NCBI GenBank assembly: GCA_964275585.1
Contig: CAXYCJ010000013.1
Location: 62,001 to 126,000, forward strand
Source of the DNA: D2472 sp964275585
GTDB taxonomy: Bacteria; Pseudomonadota; Gammaproteobacteria; Magnimaribacterales; D2472
Reading direction: 5' to 3'
Length of the DNA: 64,000 nt
The translations under genes and the position numbers were made by a program. Below the pieces are notes generated by a model that was not told where the DNA came from, did not search any database, and saw only the letters and a list, made by a program, of their open reading frames with translations. Of the stretch, positions 51,087 through 60,491 are shown piece after piece; position 1 is the first letter of the stretch, and every line of letters begins with the position of its first letter.

Positions 51087-53141
51087 ATGAATATATTGAT
51101 TGCACCAGCCCTTGGTGTCGTTGGCCTAATAGTTGCTTTTATAGTTTTTAGATTAGTTATGCGCTATTCGGATGGAACTGATCAGGTAAAAAAGATTGGT
51201 GACGAAATTCACAAAGGCGCAATGAAGTTCATGAAAACCGAATACACTTACTTATTAATTTTTGTAGTAATTCTAGTGGCATTAGTAGCATGGAAACTAC
51301 CTATTCAAACTGCAATAGCTGTAGTTGTTGGCGCAGCATGTTCATCTTTGGCAGGTTTCATAGGAATGTATGCTGCAACAAAAGCAAATGTAAGAACGGC
51401 TACAGCAGCTTCAGAAGATGGAGCAGCAGCCGCATTATCTGTATCCTTTTACGGTGGCTCAGTTATGGGGCTATGCGTTGCTTCCCTTGGCTTAATTGGT
51501 TTAGGCGGACTATTTTATTTTTTTAGCAGCGACCATGTACATGCATTAGAAGGCTTTGGAATGGGTGCATCTGTTGTAGCATTATTCTCAAGAGTAGGAG
51601 GCGGTATTTTTACAAAGAGTGCTGATGTTGGGGCTGATTTAGTAGGAAAGATTGAAGCAGGAATACCTGAAGATGATCCTAGGAATCCAGGAGTAATTGC
51701 AGACAACGTTGGTGATAACGTTGGCGATGTTGCCGGTATGGGTTCTGATATCTTTGAATCTTATTGTGGTTCTATGATTGCTTCTATTGCTATTGCATAT
51801 ACTTTTACTAAGGCTTATCCCGACCTCTCAGCAGAAATGATGATATTACCATTGGCCCTAGCATCTATGGGTTTAGTAGCATCCATTGTTGGAATTATTA
51901 TTGTAAAATTACAGGCGGCCAAAGCTCCTGCGAGTGCTTTGCGTTCAGGAACATTATTAGCTCCAGTTATCTTTATAGTTATGGCATATTTCTTTATATC
52001 TAGTCTTGATATTGCTAGCACTTTGCCTACTAATGAAGGTGGTACTATAGTTTTAACTGAGGCACCAATGTACGTGTGGTGGGCAGTTATATGTGGTGCA
52101 GTTGGCGGAGTACTAATTGGTTTAATTACTGAATATTATACTGGCGGCAATCCAGTCAAGAAAATTGCTGAGTCTGGTGAGACAGGTCCTGCTACAGTTA
52201 TGATCTCAGGACTTTCTGTGGGCATGCAGTCAGTAGTAATACCAATTTTAATCTTGGCAACTGTCATTCTTATTTCTACCAATCTCGCTGGTGTTTATGG
52301 GGTTGGAATTGCAGCGGTTGGGATGCTTGCAACAGTTGGCATAACTATGGCAATCGATGCGTATGGACCGGTTGCTGATAACGCTGGCGGCATTGCAGAA
52401 ATGTCTGGCATGGGCGAAGATGTTAGGGAAATCACTGACTCTTTGGACGAACTAGGCAATACAACAGCAGCCATTGGAAAGGGCTTTGCAATCGGAGCAG
52501 CTGCACTGGCTGCTCTTGCAATTATTTCAGCATTCTCTGCAGTAGTTACAATGAAATATGGAAATGACTTTACCTTATCTCTTGGTCAGCCTATCGTTCT
52601 TGTTGGAATGTTTATAGGAATCTGCATTCCATTTTTAATTTCTTCAATCACTATGACTGCTGTAGGCGATGCAGCATTTGAAATGATCAATGAGATCAGA
52701 AGACAATTCAGAGAAATTAATGGCTTGATGGAAGGTACTGCTGATCCTGATTCTGAAAAGTGTGTTGAAATTGCAACTAAAGCAGCATTAAAAAAAATGA
52801 TACTTCCTGGTGTTATTGCAGTAGCAATGCCTCCATTAGTCGGTTTTACGCTTGGAGCTATGGCACTAGGTGGAATGTTAGCTGGTGGATTATTGGGTTG
52901 CGTTGCTTTGGCATTATTTATGGCAAATGCTGGCGGGGCTTGGGACAATGCAAAAAAATATGTTGAGAAAGGTAATCTAGGTGGCAAAGGCTCTGATACT
53001 CACGCTGCTGTAGTGGTGGGTGATACTGTTGGAGATCCTTTTAAGGATACATCTGGCCCAGCAATGAACATTCTAATTAATGTTATGGCTATTGTGAGTT
53101 TAGTTATTGCTCCTTTACTAACATTGAATGGAATGCTTTAA
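51087..53141 (+). CDS. hppA: Membrane-bound ion-pumping pyrophosphatase
   Basis: The 684-residue protein with about 16 helices couples pyrophosphate hydrolysis to export of H+ or Na+. The hydrolytic motifs DVGADLVGKIEAGIPEDDPRNP and DNVGDNVGDVAGMGSD, the YYTGGNPVKKIA loop and the C-terminal GDTVGDPFKDTSGP are complete. GNTTAA at residues 457-462 has alanine where K+-independent enzymes have lysine, so a K+-requiring type is predicted. Which ion it pumps I cannot decide. It has AAAGGAGAG as ribosome site and a terminator downstream. Confidence 0.96.
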   Translation: MNILIAPALGVVGLIVAFIVFRLVMRYSDGTDQVKKIGDEIHKGAMKFMKTEYTYLLIFVVILVALVAWKLPIQTAIAVVVGAACSSLAGFIGMYAATKANVRTATAASEDGAAAALSVSFYGGSVMGLCVASLGLIGLGGLFYFFSSDHVHALEGFGMGASVVALFSRVGGGIFTKSADVGADLVGKIEAGIPEDDPRNPGVIADNVGDNVGDVAGMGSDIFESYCGSMIASIAIAYTFTKAYPDLSAEMMILPLALASMGLVASIVGIIIVKLQAAKAPASALRSGTLLAPVIFIVMAYFFISSLDIASTLPTNEGGTIVLTEAPMYVWWAVICGAVGGVLIGLITEYYTGGNPVKKIAESGETGPATVMISGLSVGMQSVVIPILILATVILISTNLAGVYGVGIAAVGMLATVGITMAIDAYGPVADNAGGIAEMSGMGEDVREITDSLDELGNTTAAIGKGFAIGAAALAALAIISAFSAVVTMKYGNDFTLSLGQPIVLVGMFIGICIPFLISSITMTAVGDAAFEMINEIRRQFREINGLMEGTADPDSEKCVEIATKAALKKMILPGVIAVAMPPLVGFTLGAMALGGMLAGGLLGCVALALFMANAGGAWDNAKKYVEKGNLGGKGSDTHAAVVVGDTVGDPFKDTSGPAMNILINVMAIVSLVIAPLLTLNGML

Positions 53142-53165
53142 GCAGATACTTACTCTGTAAATTTT

Positions 53166-53190
53166 AAAAGCCCGCGTAAGCGGGTTTTTT
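53166..53190. terminator. Intrinsic terminator between hppA and recG
   Basis: CCCGC-GTAA-GCGGG, extended by flanking A:T pairs, is followed by six T on the plus strand. It ends the hppA transcript. On the minus strand, hairpin plus CTTTTAAAATTT may stop recG. It reaches the last bases of the recG stop codon (53189-53191). Confidence 0.9.
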
Positions 53191-55252
53191 ATGCATCGGC
53201 AAATGCAATAGATCCTGATATCCATCTGTTTATTAACTGGTTGGCAAGCTCGGGATCCTCATCGCAGATCACCTCAGCTACTTTTTTTGTGCCCATGAGA
53301 TACTGACTATCTCTTACGAGATTCGTATATTTCATTGGCACAATTCCAGTCTGCTGAGCGCCCATAATTTCTCCAGGACCTCTGATCTCTAAATCCTTTT
53401 CAGCAATTTTAAAACCATCCTGTGTATCTACCAATACATCCAGTCTTTGAGAAGAAATTTCTCCTATTTTATCTTTGTGCAAAAGTATACAAAAACTTTC
53501 TTTGCTCCCTCTGCCAATTCTTCCTCTTAATTGATGGAGTTGCGCAAGGCCAAACCTTTCAGCATTTTCAATTACCATGATGTCTGCATCAGGAATATCT
53601 ACACCAACCTCAATAACTGTAGTTGATACCAGGACAGATGTTTCGCTGTCTTTAAATTTTTGAATTTGTCGTTGCTTCTCTTTTGAAGAAAGTTTGCCAT
53701 GTAGGCATCCAACATTTTCTTCACTAAAATACTCTTTTAGATCTTCATAGGTTTCCATGACAGCATTTAAATCTAAGTTTTCTGATTCCTCAATGAGAGG
53801 GCAAATCCAATAAGCTTTGCTTCCATTATTAGTAGCGGCCAATATTCTTTCAATTAATTTAGTTTTTCCATTTAAAGGTAGACAAGAAGTTTGTATCGGT
53901 TTTCTGCCAGGCGGCAACTCATCAATGACAGAAACATCCATGTTCGCATAGACACTCATAGAGAGGGTTCTGGGAATTGGGGTTGCAGTTAATGTCAGCT
54001 GATGAGGAGCAGAGATTTCAGAGTCATTTTTTTTTCTTAAAGCCAGTCTTTGGTTTACGCCAAAACGATGTTGTTCATCAATTATAATCAACGCAAGATT
54101 AGGAAAGCTAACTCCCTTTTGAAACAAGGCATGAGTTCCCACAACTAGGCTGACAGTCATTTCATCAATATCCTGCAGTAGTTTTTTTCTTGCTTTCACA
54201 GATGTGCTACCGGTTAGAAGGGCAACCTTTGATGCCTCCTTGCCAAAAAAACTTTTAAGGCTTACAAAGTGCTGCTCTGCGAGAAGGGTTGTGGGCGCCA
54301 TGAATGCAACTTGAAATGAGGAGTCTATTGCTAATGCTGCTGCTAATGCTGCAACAACAGTTTTACCAGAGCCTACGTCTCCTTGAACCAATCTCATCAT
54401 TGGGACTTCTTGAGAGACGTCCTCTTTGATTTCTGTGATAACTCTTTCTTGCGCATTAGTCAGTGTAAAAGGAAAATTATCTTTTACTTCATTGCACCAT
54501 GAGCCTTCTAAAGTTAATGAAAATGCATGATGCCTTTTTTGCTTTCTTCTTAAGAAAGCCATGCCGGCTTGAAATGCAATCATTTCCTCTTTTAACAGTC
54601 GCACCCTTGCAGGATGTGAGCCGCCTGGCAGAATATCATCAATATTGGTTGCTGGAGTGGGGTTATGAATAATTTTTAAAGCATCCAAGATGTTCATGTT
54701 TAGCGAAGGGTCATATTTTTCTATATCAAGAAAATCATCTTCAAAATCAAGTTTTTGCATAGCCGCTAAGATAAAATTTCTCATCTTTTTTTGCCCAACA
54801 CCTTTTGGGACTCTATACATTGGAGTCAAGGTTTCTTGCTCTGGAGAATGATCGGGCTTTATTAATTCATATTCCGGATGAATCATTTCTAACCCATACC
54901 TACTAAGGCTAACTTTACCAAAACATATGATTTCTGCTCCAGCCTTTAGTTGCCTTGCTTGGTTAGGATGAAAGTAAAAAAATCTTACATTGATAGGGCA
55001 GGATTCATCTGTGCATTTTAAAATCATCATTTTTCTTGGTCTATAAAGAGACTGAGAAGAGATCACCTTAACTCTAATAAGTCGCTCATCTCCAGGTCCT
55101 AAGTCTATAACCTGGGTAACCTTTGTTCTATCTTGATACCCTGATGGCAGATGAAAACAAAGATCACGGAGATTAAAGATCCCATAAGAGTTTAGTTTTT
55201 CAACAATAGAGGGACCAATACCCTTTAATTGTTTTAGTTCAATATTAGCCAC
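53189..55252 (-). CDS. recG: ATP-dependent DNA helicase RecG
   Basis: Branch-migrating helicase that reverses stalled forks and processes Holliday junctions. The 687-residue protein has an N-terminal wedge/OB region (residues 1-230), Walker A GDVGSGKT (291-298), the DEQHRFGV motif II, LTATPIPRTL motif III and C-terminal QLHQLRGRIGRG. Length is normal. It is divergent from an epimerase-like gene and sits near the spoT cluster, as in many gammaproteobacteria. Confidence 0.97.
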   Translation of the reverse strand: MANIELKQLKGIGPSIVEKLNSYGIFNLRDLCFHLPSGYQDRTKVTQVIDLGPGDERLIRVKVISSQSLYRPRKMMILKCTDESCPINVRFFYFHPNQARQLKAGAEIICFGKVSLSRYGLEMIHPEYELIKPDHSPEQETLTPMYRVPKGVGQKKMRNFILAAMQKLDFEDDFLDIEKYDPSLNMNILDALKIIHNPTPATNIDDILPGGSHPARVRLLKEEMIAFQAGMAFLRRKQKRHHAFSLTLEGSWCNEVKDNFPFTLTNAQERVITEIKEDVSQEVPMMRLVQGDVGSGKTVVAALAAALAIDSSFQVAFMAPTTLLAEQHFVSLKSFFGKEASKVALLTGSTSVKARKKLLQDIDEMTVSLVVGTHALFQKGVSFPNLALIIIDEQHRFGVNQRLALRKKNDSEISAPHQLTLTATPIPRTLSMSVYANMDVSVIDELPPGRKPIQTSCLPLNGKTKLIERILAATNNGSKAYWICPLIEESENLDLNAVMETYEDLKEYFSEENVGCLHGKLSSKEKQRQIQKFKDSETSVLVSTTVIEVGVDIPDADIMVIENAERFGLAQLHQLRGRIGRGSKESFCILLHKDKIGEISSQRLDVLVDTQDGFKIAEKDLEIRGPGEIMGAQQTGIVPMKYTNLVRDSQYLMGTKKVAEVICDEDPELANQLINRWISGSIAFADA

Positions 55253-55295
55253 CTACCGATAATACTTTTAATATATGCACTTTAGAAATATATAT

Positions 55296-56075
55296 ATGAA
55301 AAAAATATTAATTATTGGTTACGGAGACATTGGGCGCAGAATCTCACAGTCTCTTTCTGGGCATAAAATTATTGGTGTTTCTAGAAGTAATACCATTCAA
55401 CATAGCAATACTGACTGGCATCAATGGGATTGGTTTTCAGGAAGTCCTTTGGAGTTATCCAGCAGAGAAATTTCAACAGTGGTTGTAATACTCAAACCTA
55501 CCTCTTTTGATGAAGAGGGTTACAAAACTGGATATCTTGAAGCTGCTGAAACCATTATGAAAAACTTGAATCAGCAATTGGATTATCAGCAACTAGTTTT
55601 GGTAAGCTCTACAAGAGTTTATGGAGATGCAAATGGAAGAGATATCACTGAAACAGTTACACCGAAGCCAGAAGATTTTCGTGGGCATACGATTTTAGAC
55701 TACGAGCAGATCATTGACTCACAATCTAAAGTTGAACCCCTAATTTTAAGGCCATCTGGGTTATATGACTCAAGTCAGAAATGGATGCAGAATTTTGTTG
55801 ACGGATTTGATGGGCAACAATATCCTTTAGCTTCAAGAGAATCCAATAGATTTAATCGTGATGTCCTTGCAGCAATTATTTCTAACTACATTGCCATTAA
55901 AAAACTAGCTCAGCTTTCTGGTATTTTCATATGCAGCGAACCTCCTAAAGCTTTTTCTCAAATATTTCTTGAGCAATATCCAAATAAAAACTTTAAGGAT
56001 TTTTTTATTCCCTCTAATTATTCCGGTAAATCATTTAACTGCCAGGAGTTAATCGCAAGTAGTTTAATGGGATAA
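55296..56075 (+). CDS. NAD-dependent epimerase/dehydratase-like protein (YeeZ-like)
   Basis: About 259 residues of extended-SDR fold. The nucleotide-binding motif is IIGYGDIGRRIS near the N-terminus, followed by VSSTRVYGDANGRDITE and LRPSGLYD. E. coli YeeZ, similar in size and motif, has no settled function. I prefer the ATG at 55296, directly ahead of the first beta-strand, over an in-frame ATG at 55275; neither has a strong ribosome site. Confidence 0.78.
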   Translation: MKKILIIGYGDIGRRISQSLSGHKIIGVSRSNTIQHSNTDWHQWDWFSGSPLELSSREISTVVVILKPTSFDEEGYKTGYLEAAETIMKNLNQQLDYQQLVLVSSTRVYGDANGRDITETVTPKPEDFRGHTILDYEQIIDSQSKVEPLILRPSGLYDSSQKWMQNFVDGFDGQQYPLASRESNRFNRDVLAAIISNYIAIKKLAQLSGIFICSEPPKAFSQIFLEQYPNKNFKDFFIPSNYSGKSFNCQELIASSLMG

Positions 56076-56095
56076 TATCTAAAAAAAGGAAAAGT

Positions 56096-56947
56096 ATGTT
56101 TTACAGTATGACAGGTTACGGGAATGGAACAGCAGCATCAAGGGATTTAGAGGTTCTGTGTGAGATTAAATCCGTGAATAATAGATTTGTAGAGATTTCT
56201 TTTAGGGGTTACAGCCTGCCTAATGAGTTTGAGGAATATATAAAATCTCAAATTAAGAAAAAGTTCTTACGAGGCTCGTTTGAAATAAAAATAAATGATA
56301 ATTTTCAATCGGAGCATGTCTATGAGATAAACAAACTGAGCCTTAAAAATCTTAAGAAATCCCTCCAGTCTACGAAAGATTTCAATAGCAGCGACTTAAG
56401 ATTAAGTGATTTAAAGGATATTCCAGGCTTATTAGCCGTGAAGACATCAAAAAAAGATATTTCTAGCTTAGGTAAGAAAGCTTTAAACATCGCGATAAAA
56501 AATTTACTTAACTCAAGGGCAGTCGAAGGCACAAAGATTGAAAAAATTGTATCTGGCAAGCTATCTTTTTTAATGAAGGCTCATCTAAGACTAACGCGAT
56601 CAGCCCCAGCTTTACTTCAACATAGGCTTAAATCGATTAAGAAAAAATTAATGCAAAAAAATATCAATCTTCGTAAAGATGAGATTTCAAATGAAATATC
56701 TAGCATTGCTTTAAAGCATGATATTGCAGAAGAGCTTGAGAGAATTAGTTTTCACATTGAATCATTACAAAAATTATTTAAGTTTAAGAATGCTCATGGA
56801 AAGAAAATGGACTTTATTCTGCAAGAGTTATTTCGTGAAGTGAATACACTGTCTGTCAAAATTGAAAAACCAGATCTGAAAGATTTGGCGTTAACGATGA
56901 AGTTAAAGGTGGAAGAATTAAGAGAACAAGCACAAAATCTAGAATAA
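56096..56947 (+). CDS. yicC: YicC-family endoribonuclease-like protein
   Basis: The 283-residue protein of the YicC family has the typical start MTGYGNG, NNRFVEISFR near residue 28 and the conserved C-terminal GKKMDFILQELFREVNTLSVK helix. E. coli YicC was reported to act as an endoribonuclease and to influence stationary-phase survival. The gene lies directly before gmk with no gap between stop and start, as in many proteobacteria. Confidence 0.93.
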   Translation: MFYSMTGYGNGTAASRDLEVLCEIKSVNNRFVEISFRGYSLPNEFEEYIKSQIKKKFLRGSFEIKINDNFQSEHVYEINKLSLKNLKKSLQSTKDFNSSDLRLSDLKDIPGLLAVKTSKKDISSLGKKALNIAIKNLLNSRAVEGTKIEKIVSGKLSFLMKAHLRLTRSAPALLQHRLKSIKKKLMQKNINLRKDEISNEISSIALKHDIAEELERISFHIESLQKLFKFKNAHGKKMDFILQELFREVNTLSVKIEKPDLKDLALTMKLKVEELREQAQNLE

Positions 56948-57577
56948 ATGAAAAAACCTAAACTTTTTTTGGTCTCAGCTCCATCAGGCACGGGAAAATC
57001 TACTTTGATTAACTCAGTTTTAGATAGAGCGAATAAATCTGAATTTCCTTTGGAGCTTTCGATCTCTTATACCACCAGGACTCCGCGAATTGGGGAGACT
57101 GATAACAATCATTACTTCTTTGTATCTTCTGAAGAGTTCTCTGTTAAGAAAGAATCTAACTTCTTTCTTGAATATGCTGAAGTGCATGGAAATTGCTATG
57201 GCACCTCAATAGAATTTGTTCAATCTAAGTTAGACGCAGGAATTAGCTTAATTCTAGAGATTGATGTTCAGGGCTATAGACAGATTAAAAATTTATCCAA
57301 GGAATGCGAATCAATCTTTATACTGCCGCCGTCCATGCAATCGCTGGAGGACAGAATTAATAAGAGAGGCGATGATGATATTGCATCAACAAATTTACGA
57401 CTTGAAAATGCTAAGAAAGAATTAATTTGTGCAAGTGAATATAACAATCTAATTATTAATGACTCATTTGGTGATGCATCAGAAATTTTGTATCAGATTA
57501 TTACCCAAGAAAAGGCAATTATTCAGCCAAACAGAGAAGAACTTCAAGAGTTTTTGGCTCAGCTATTGTCTTCTTAG
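56948..57577 (+). CDS. gmk: Guanylate kinase
   Basis: Phosphorylates GMP to GDP. The 209-residue protein has the P-loop SAPSGTGKST (residues 10-19), the GMP-binding SYTTRTPRIGE and ILEIDVQGYRQI strand. Length is normal. It begins on the base after the yicC stop and is followed by rpoZ and spoT, so nucleotide supply and (p)ppGpp metabolism are encoded together. Confidence 0.97.
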   Translation: MKKPKLFLVSAPSGTGKSTLINSVLDRANKSEFPLELSISYTTRTPRIGETDNNHYFFVSSEEFSVKKESNFFLEYAEVHGNCYGTSIEFVQSKLDAGISLILEIDVQGYRQIKNLSKECESIFILPPSMQSLEDRINKRGDDDIASTNLRLENAKKELICASEYNNLIINDSFGDASEILYQIITQEKAIIQPNREELQEFLAQLLSS

Positions 57578-57616
57578 GTAAATAAACACTAAAATACGCC
57601 CTCGGAGTAAAACACT

Positions 57617-57889
57617 ATGGCAAGAATTACAGTAGAAGGTTGTTTGGATAAAGTTGCAAGTCGGTTTGAATTGATTTTGTTGGCATCAGGGCGCGCTCGT
57701 CAGCTGTCCACCACTAGTAGAGAACCAATGGTAGATTGGGAGGATGATAAGCCTACAATCGTTGCATTAAGAGAAATAGAAGAAGGGCTAATTACCAAAG
57801 AAATTTTAGATCAAACTCTCGAGGAAGATTTATTGTTAGATGAGTTTGCAATTGACAGACAAAAGCCTCAAGACGATCTCATCGGTTAA
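57617..57889 (+). CDS. rpoZ: RNA polymerase omega subunit
   Basis: The 90-residue omega subunit helps assemble beta-prime and contributes to a (p)ppGpp-binding site. Its N-terminus MARITVEGCLDKV, FELILLASGRARQL and the KPTIVALREIEEGLI helix are standard. A CGGAGTAAAA site precedes the ATG. It lies between gmk and spoT, the usual gammaproteobacterial order. Confidence 0.97.
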   Translation: MARITVEGCLDKVASRFELILLASGRARQLSTTSREPMVDWEDDKPTIVALREIEEGLITKEILDQTLEEDLLLDEFAIDRQKPQDDLIG

Positions 57890-57910
57890 TGATAACGCTG
57901 GAGTTTTTGA

Positions 57911-60133
57911 TTGAGTGACAGGGCTTTACCTAACCCAGCTTTATTAGATTTTTCTAATAAAAAATTATTATTATCTGTTCCAAAAAATCTCTTTCAACTA
58001 GCCGATATATATTTTTCTAAAAAAGAATTAGATTTACTTCAAATAGCATATAACCTTGCTTTTGAGGCTCACAAAGACCAGTTTCGTCAAGAAGGGTCTC
58101 CATACATTACACACCCAATTGCAGTTGCAGCTATTTTGCTTGAGTTGCATTTAGATGCGCAGACTGTATGCGCCGGTCTGATGCATGATGTTTTGGAAGA
58201 TAGTTTTATCAAGAAATCTTATTTAGAAAAATTATTTGGCAAAGAAACTGTTGCAATTGTAGATGGCGTTAGTAATTTAAATAAATTAGATTTCGATAGC
58301 ATTGAAGAGCGTAACGCAAATAATCTTCAAAAAATGGCTTTAGCTATGTCAAAGGACATTAGAGTTATTATTGTAAAGCTCTGCGATCGCCTGCATAACA
58401 TGAGAACAATTGAGTTCCTTCCAAGAGAAAAGCAAATCAAAAAGTCCATTGAAACATTAGAGCTATATGGGCCAATTGCGATAAGAATTGGCATGCAAAA
58501 TATTAGAGTAGAACTAGAGGACTTAGCTTTTCGATGCCTGCATCCTATGAGGGCCAGGATGCTGGAATCGGCAATTAAGAACGCAGTTGGCGGACGAAAA
58601 AGAATTATTTCAAAGCTAAGAAAGCAGTTTAAGTACTATTTAAAAAACAATGATATTTTAGCGACTGTACAAGGTAGGGAAAAATCACTTTATAGCATTT
58701 ATAACAAAATTAAAAATAAGAAAAAACCTTTCTCTGAAATCTTAGATGTGTATGCTTTTCGTGTAATTGTAAATTCAGTGGATGATGCCTATCGATCTCT
58801 TGGAATAATCCATAATCTACATAAACCTATAGGTAAGAGATTTAAAGACTATATTGCTATACCTAAAACAAATGGATATCAGGCAATACATACATCCTTA
58901 ATTGCTCTAGATGGTGTTCCGATTGAAGTGCAGATTCAAACTAAAAGTATGGAGATTATTGCTGAAACAGGAATATCAGCTCATTGGTCATATAAAACTA
59001 AAGATGAAGTAGGTCCTGACTCTATTGGAGCTAAAAAATGGATTGAGAGTTTTACGGATTTAAATAACACATCTCTTAATTCTCAGGAGTTTGTTGAGGC
59101 AATTAAAACAGATTTAATTTATGACGAAGTCTACGTTTTTACCCCAAAGGGCAGAATTATGAAACTAAAATCTGGATCCACTCCAATTGATCTTGCGTAT
59201 GCAATACATATTGAGATAGGCAACAGTGCAGTTGGCTGTAAAATAAATCGTAAATATGCCCCTTTAAATATTCTATTAGAGAATGGCCAGTCAGTTGAAA
59301 TTATAACCTCTGATCAACAAGAGGTTAGTCCAGACTGGCTTAATTTTGTTGTAACAAGCAAAGCTCGTTCTTCAATCCGTTTTGCACTGAGACATCAGAA
59401 GCTTTCTCAGTCTCGAAGGGCGGGTAAGCTCATGCTTGAAACAGAATTAAAAAGGGGCGGCGTTTCTCTTGATCAATATCGTGGAAGTACTCTATCTAGA
59501 ATTTTAAAGATGATAGGTGTGAAATCACTAAATGAGTTATTGACTGATCTTGGGTCTGGAAAGAAAACTGGAGCATTTGTTGTAGAGAGATTTTACGAAG
59601 GGCTTGGAATTAAAAAAGATAAACCTTCGCAACTTAAGGCAATGGTTTTAGCAGATCATCAAATTGAAGGAGTAGCAGTCGTTTATGCTAAATGCTGTAT
59701 GCCTATTCATGGCGATCCTATTACAGCTCATTCAGATACAGATAGAGGTGTTGTTATTCATCATGCTCGCTGCAGACAAGTAATGCCTCATCGAAGCGAT
59801 GTTCTATCGTCAAGGTATTTTCCAGCAATGTGGGGCTCAGATCAGACCGAAAGGCATTACAGAGGCCATTTAAAGCTTCACGCTGAAGATCGACCTGGTA
59901 TTTTAGCTGACATAGCCTCAGTTTTTACAAGGTCCAATCTTAATATAGTAAATATTCAAAGCAGAGATATTGACACAATGATTATAGAATTTATTGTTGA
60001 AGTTGATGTTTTAAATACTGATTCTCTCAATCAATTAATGATAAAATTGCGATCACTCAAGCTTTTAACAAGCTGTTCTCGAATTATTAATGATGCAAAA
60101 ACAAAAAATGAAAAAACCAATTTTTACAAATAA
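57911..60133 (+). CDS. spoT: Bifunctional (p)ppGpp synthetase/hydrolase SpoT
   Basis: The 740-residue stringent-response enzyme has an N-terminal HD hydrolase domain with HDVLED (residues 92-97), a synthetase domain with RFKD at 310-313 (the RXKD type typical of bifunctional enzymes), a TGS domain (about 405-465) and a C-terminal ACT domain (about 665-735). TTG at 57911 is the start: an in-frame TGA lies immediately upstream, the first ATG would fall in the HD motif, and GGAG is 8 nt before the TTG. The ridA start lies within its 3' end. Confidence 0.96.
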   Translation: MSDRALPNPALLDFSNKKLLLSVPKNLFQLADIYFSKKELDLLQIAYNLAFEAHKDQFRQEGSPYITHPIAVAAILLELHLDAQTVCAGLMHDVLEDSFIKKSYLEKLFGKETVAIVDGVSNLNKLDFDSIEERNANNLQKMALAMSKDIRVIIVKLCDRLHNMRTIEFLPREKQIKKSIETLELYGPIAIRIGMQNIRVELEDLAFRCLHPMRARMLESAIKNAVGGRKRIISKLRKQFKYYLKNNDILATVQGREKSLYSIYNKIKNKKKPFSEILDVYAFRVIVNSVDDAYRSLGIIHNLHKPIGKRFKDYIAIPKTNGYQAIHTSLIALDGVPIEVQIQTKSMEIIAETGISAHWSYKTKDEVGPDSIGAKKWIESFTDLNNTSLNSQEFVEAIKTDLIYDEVYVFTPKGRIMKLKSGSTPIDLAYAIHIEIGNSAVGCKINRKYAPLNILLENGQSVEIITSDQQEVSPDWLNFVVTSKARSSIRFALRHQKLSQSRRAGKLMLETELKRGGVSLDQYRGSTLSRILKMIGVKSLNELLTDLGSGKKTGAFVVERFYEGLGIKKDKPSQLKAMVLADHQIEGVAVVYAKCCMPIHGDPITAHSDTDRGVVIHHARCRQVMPHRSDVLSSRYFPAMWGSDQTERHYRGHLKLHAEDRPGILADIASVFTRSNLNIVNIQSRDIDTMIIEFIVEVDVLNTDSLNQLMIKLRSLKLLTSCSRIINDAKTKNEKTNFYK

Positions 60134-60491
60134 AGCTCCAGCTGCTTTAGGTCCATACTCTCAAGCTATCCAATGGGGGGATGTAGTATTTGTTTCTGGT
60201 CAAATACCCCTTATACCATCAAGCGGCGAATTAAATAATGCTACTTTTGAAGATGAGGCTTATCAAGTGCTTGATAACTTAGAAGCCATATGCAAAGAAA
60301 CAGGAGGAGGCCTTGATAATATTTTAAAACTAACCATTTTTTTGACCGATTTATCTAGATTTGAAGTGGTGAATAAAATTATGACTGAACGTTTTGCAGA
60401 ACCATTCCCAGCAAGGGCAACAGTTGAAATTTCTAAATTACCCATGGGGGTAAGCATAGAGATGGATGCAATTTTATCTTTGCAAGTCTAA
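60108..60491 (+). CDS. ridA: RidA family reactive intermediate deaminase
   Basis: Hydrolyses reactive enamine/imine intermediates released by PLP enzymes, protecting the cell from 2-aminoacrylate. The 127-residue chain shows NKAPAALGPYSQA, SGQIPLIPSSGE and FPARATVEI with the carboxylate-binding arginine. I set the start at 60108 since this aligns with the usual N-terminus; an ATG at 60090 would add six residues. The start is inside spoT and the stop shares a base with the pyrB ATG. The window encodes several PLP lyases that could generate such intermediates. Confidence 0.93.
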   Translation: MKKPIFTNKAPAALGPYSQAIQWGDVVFVSGQIPLIPSSGELNNATFEDEAYQVLDNLEAICKETGGGLDNILKLTIFLTDLSRFEVVNKIMTERFAEPFPARATVEISKLPMGVSIEMDAILSLQV

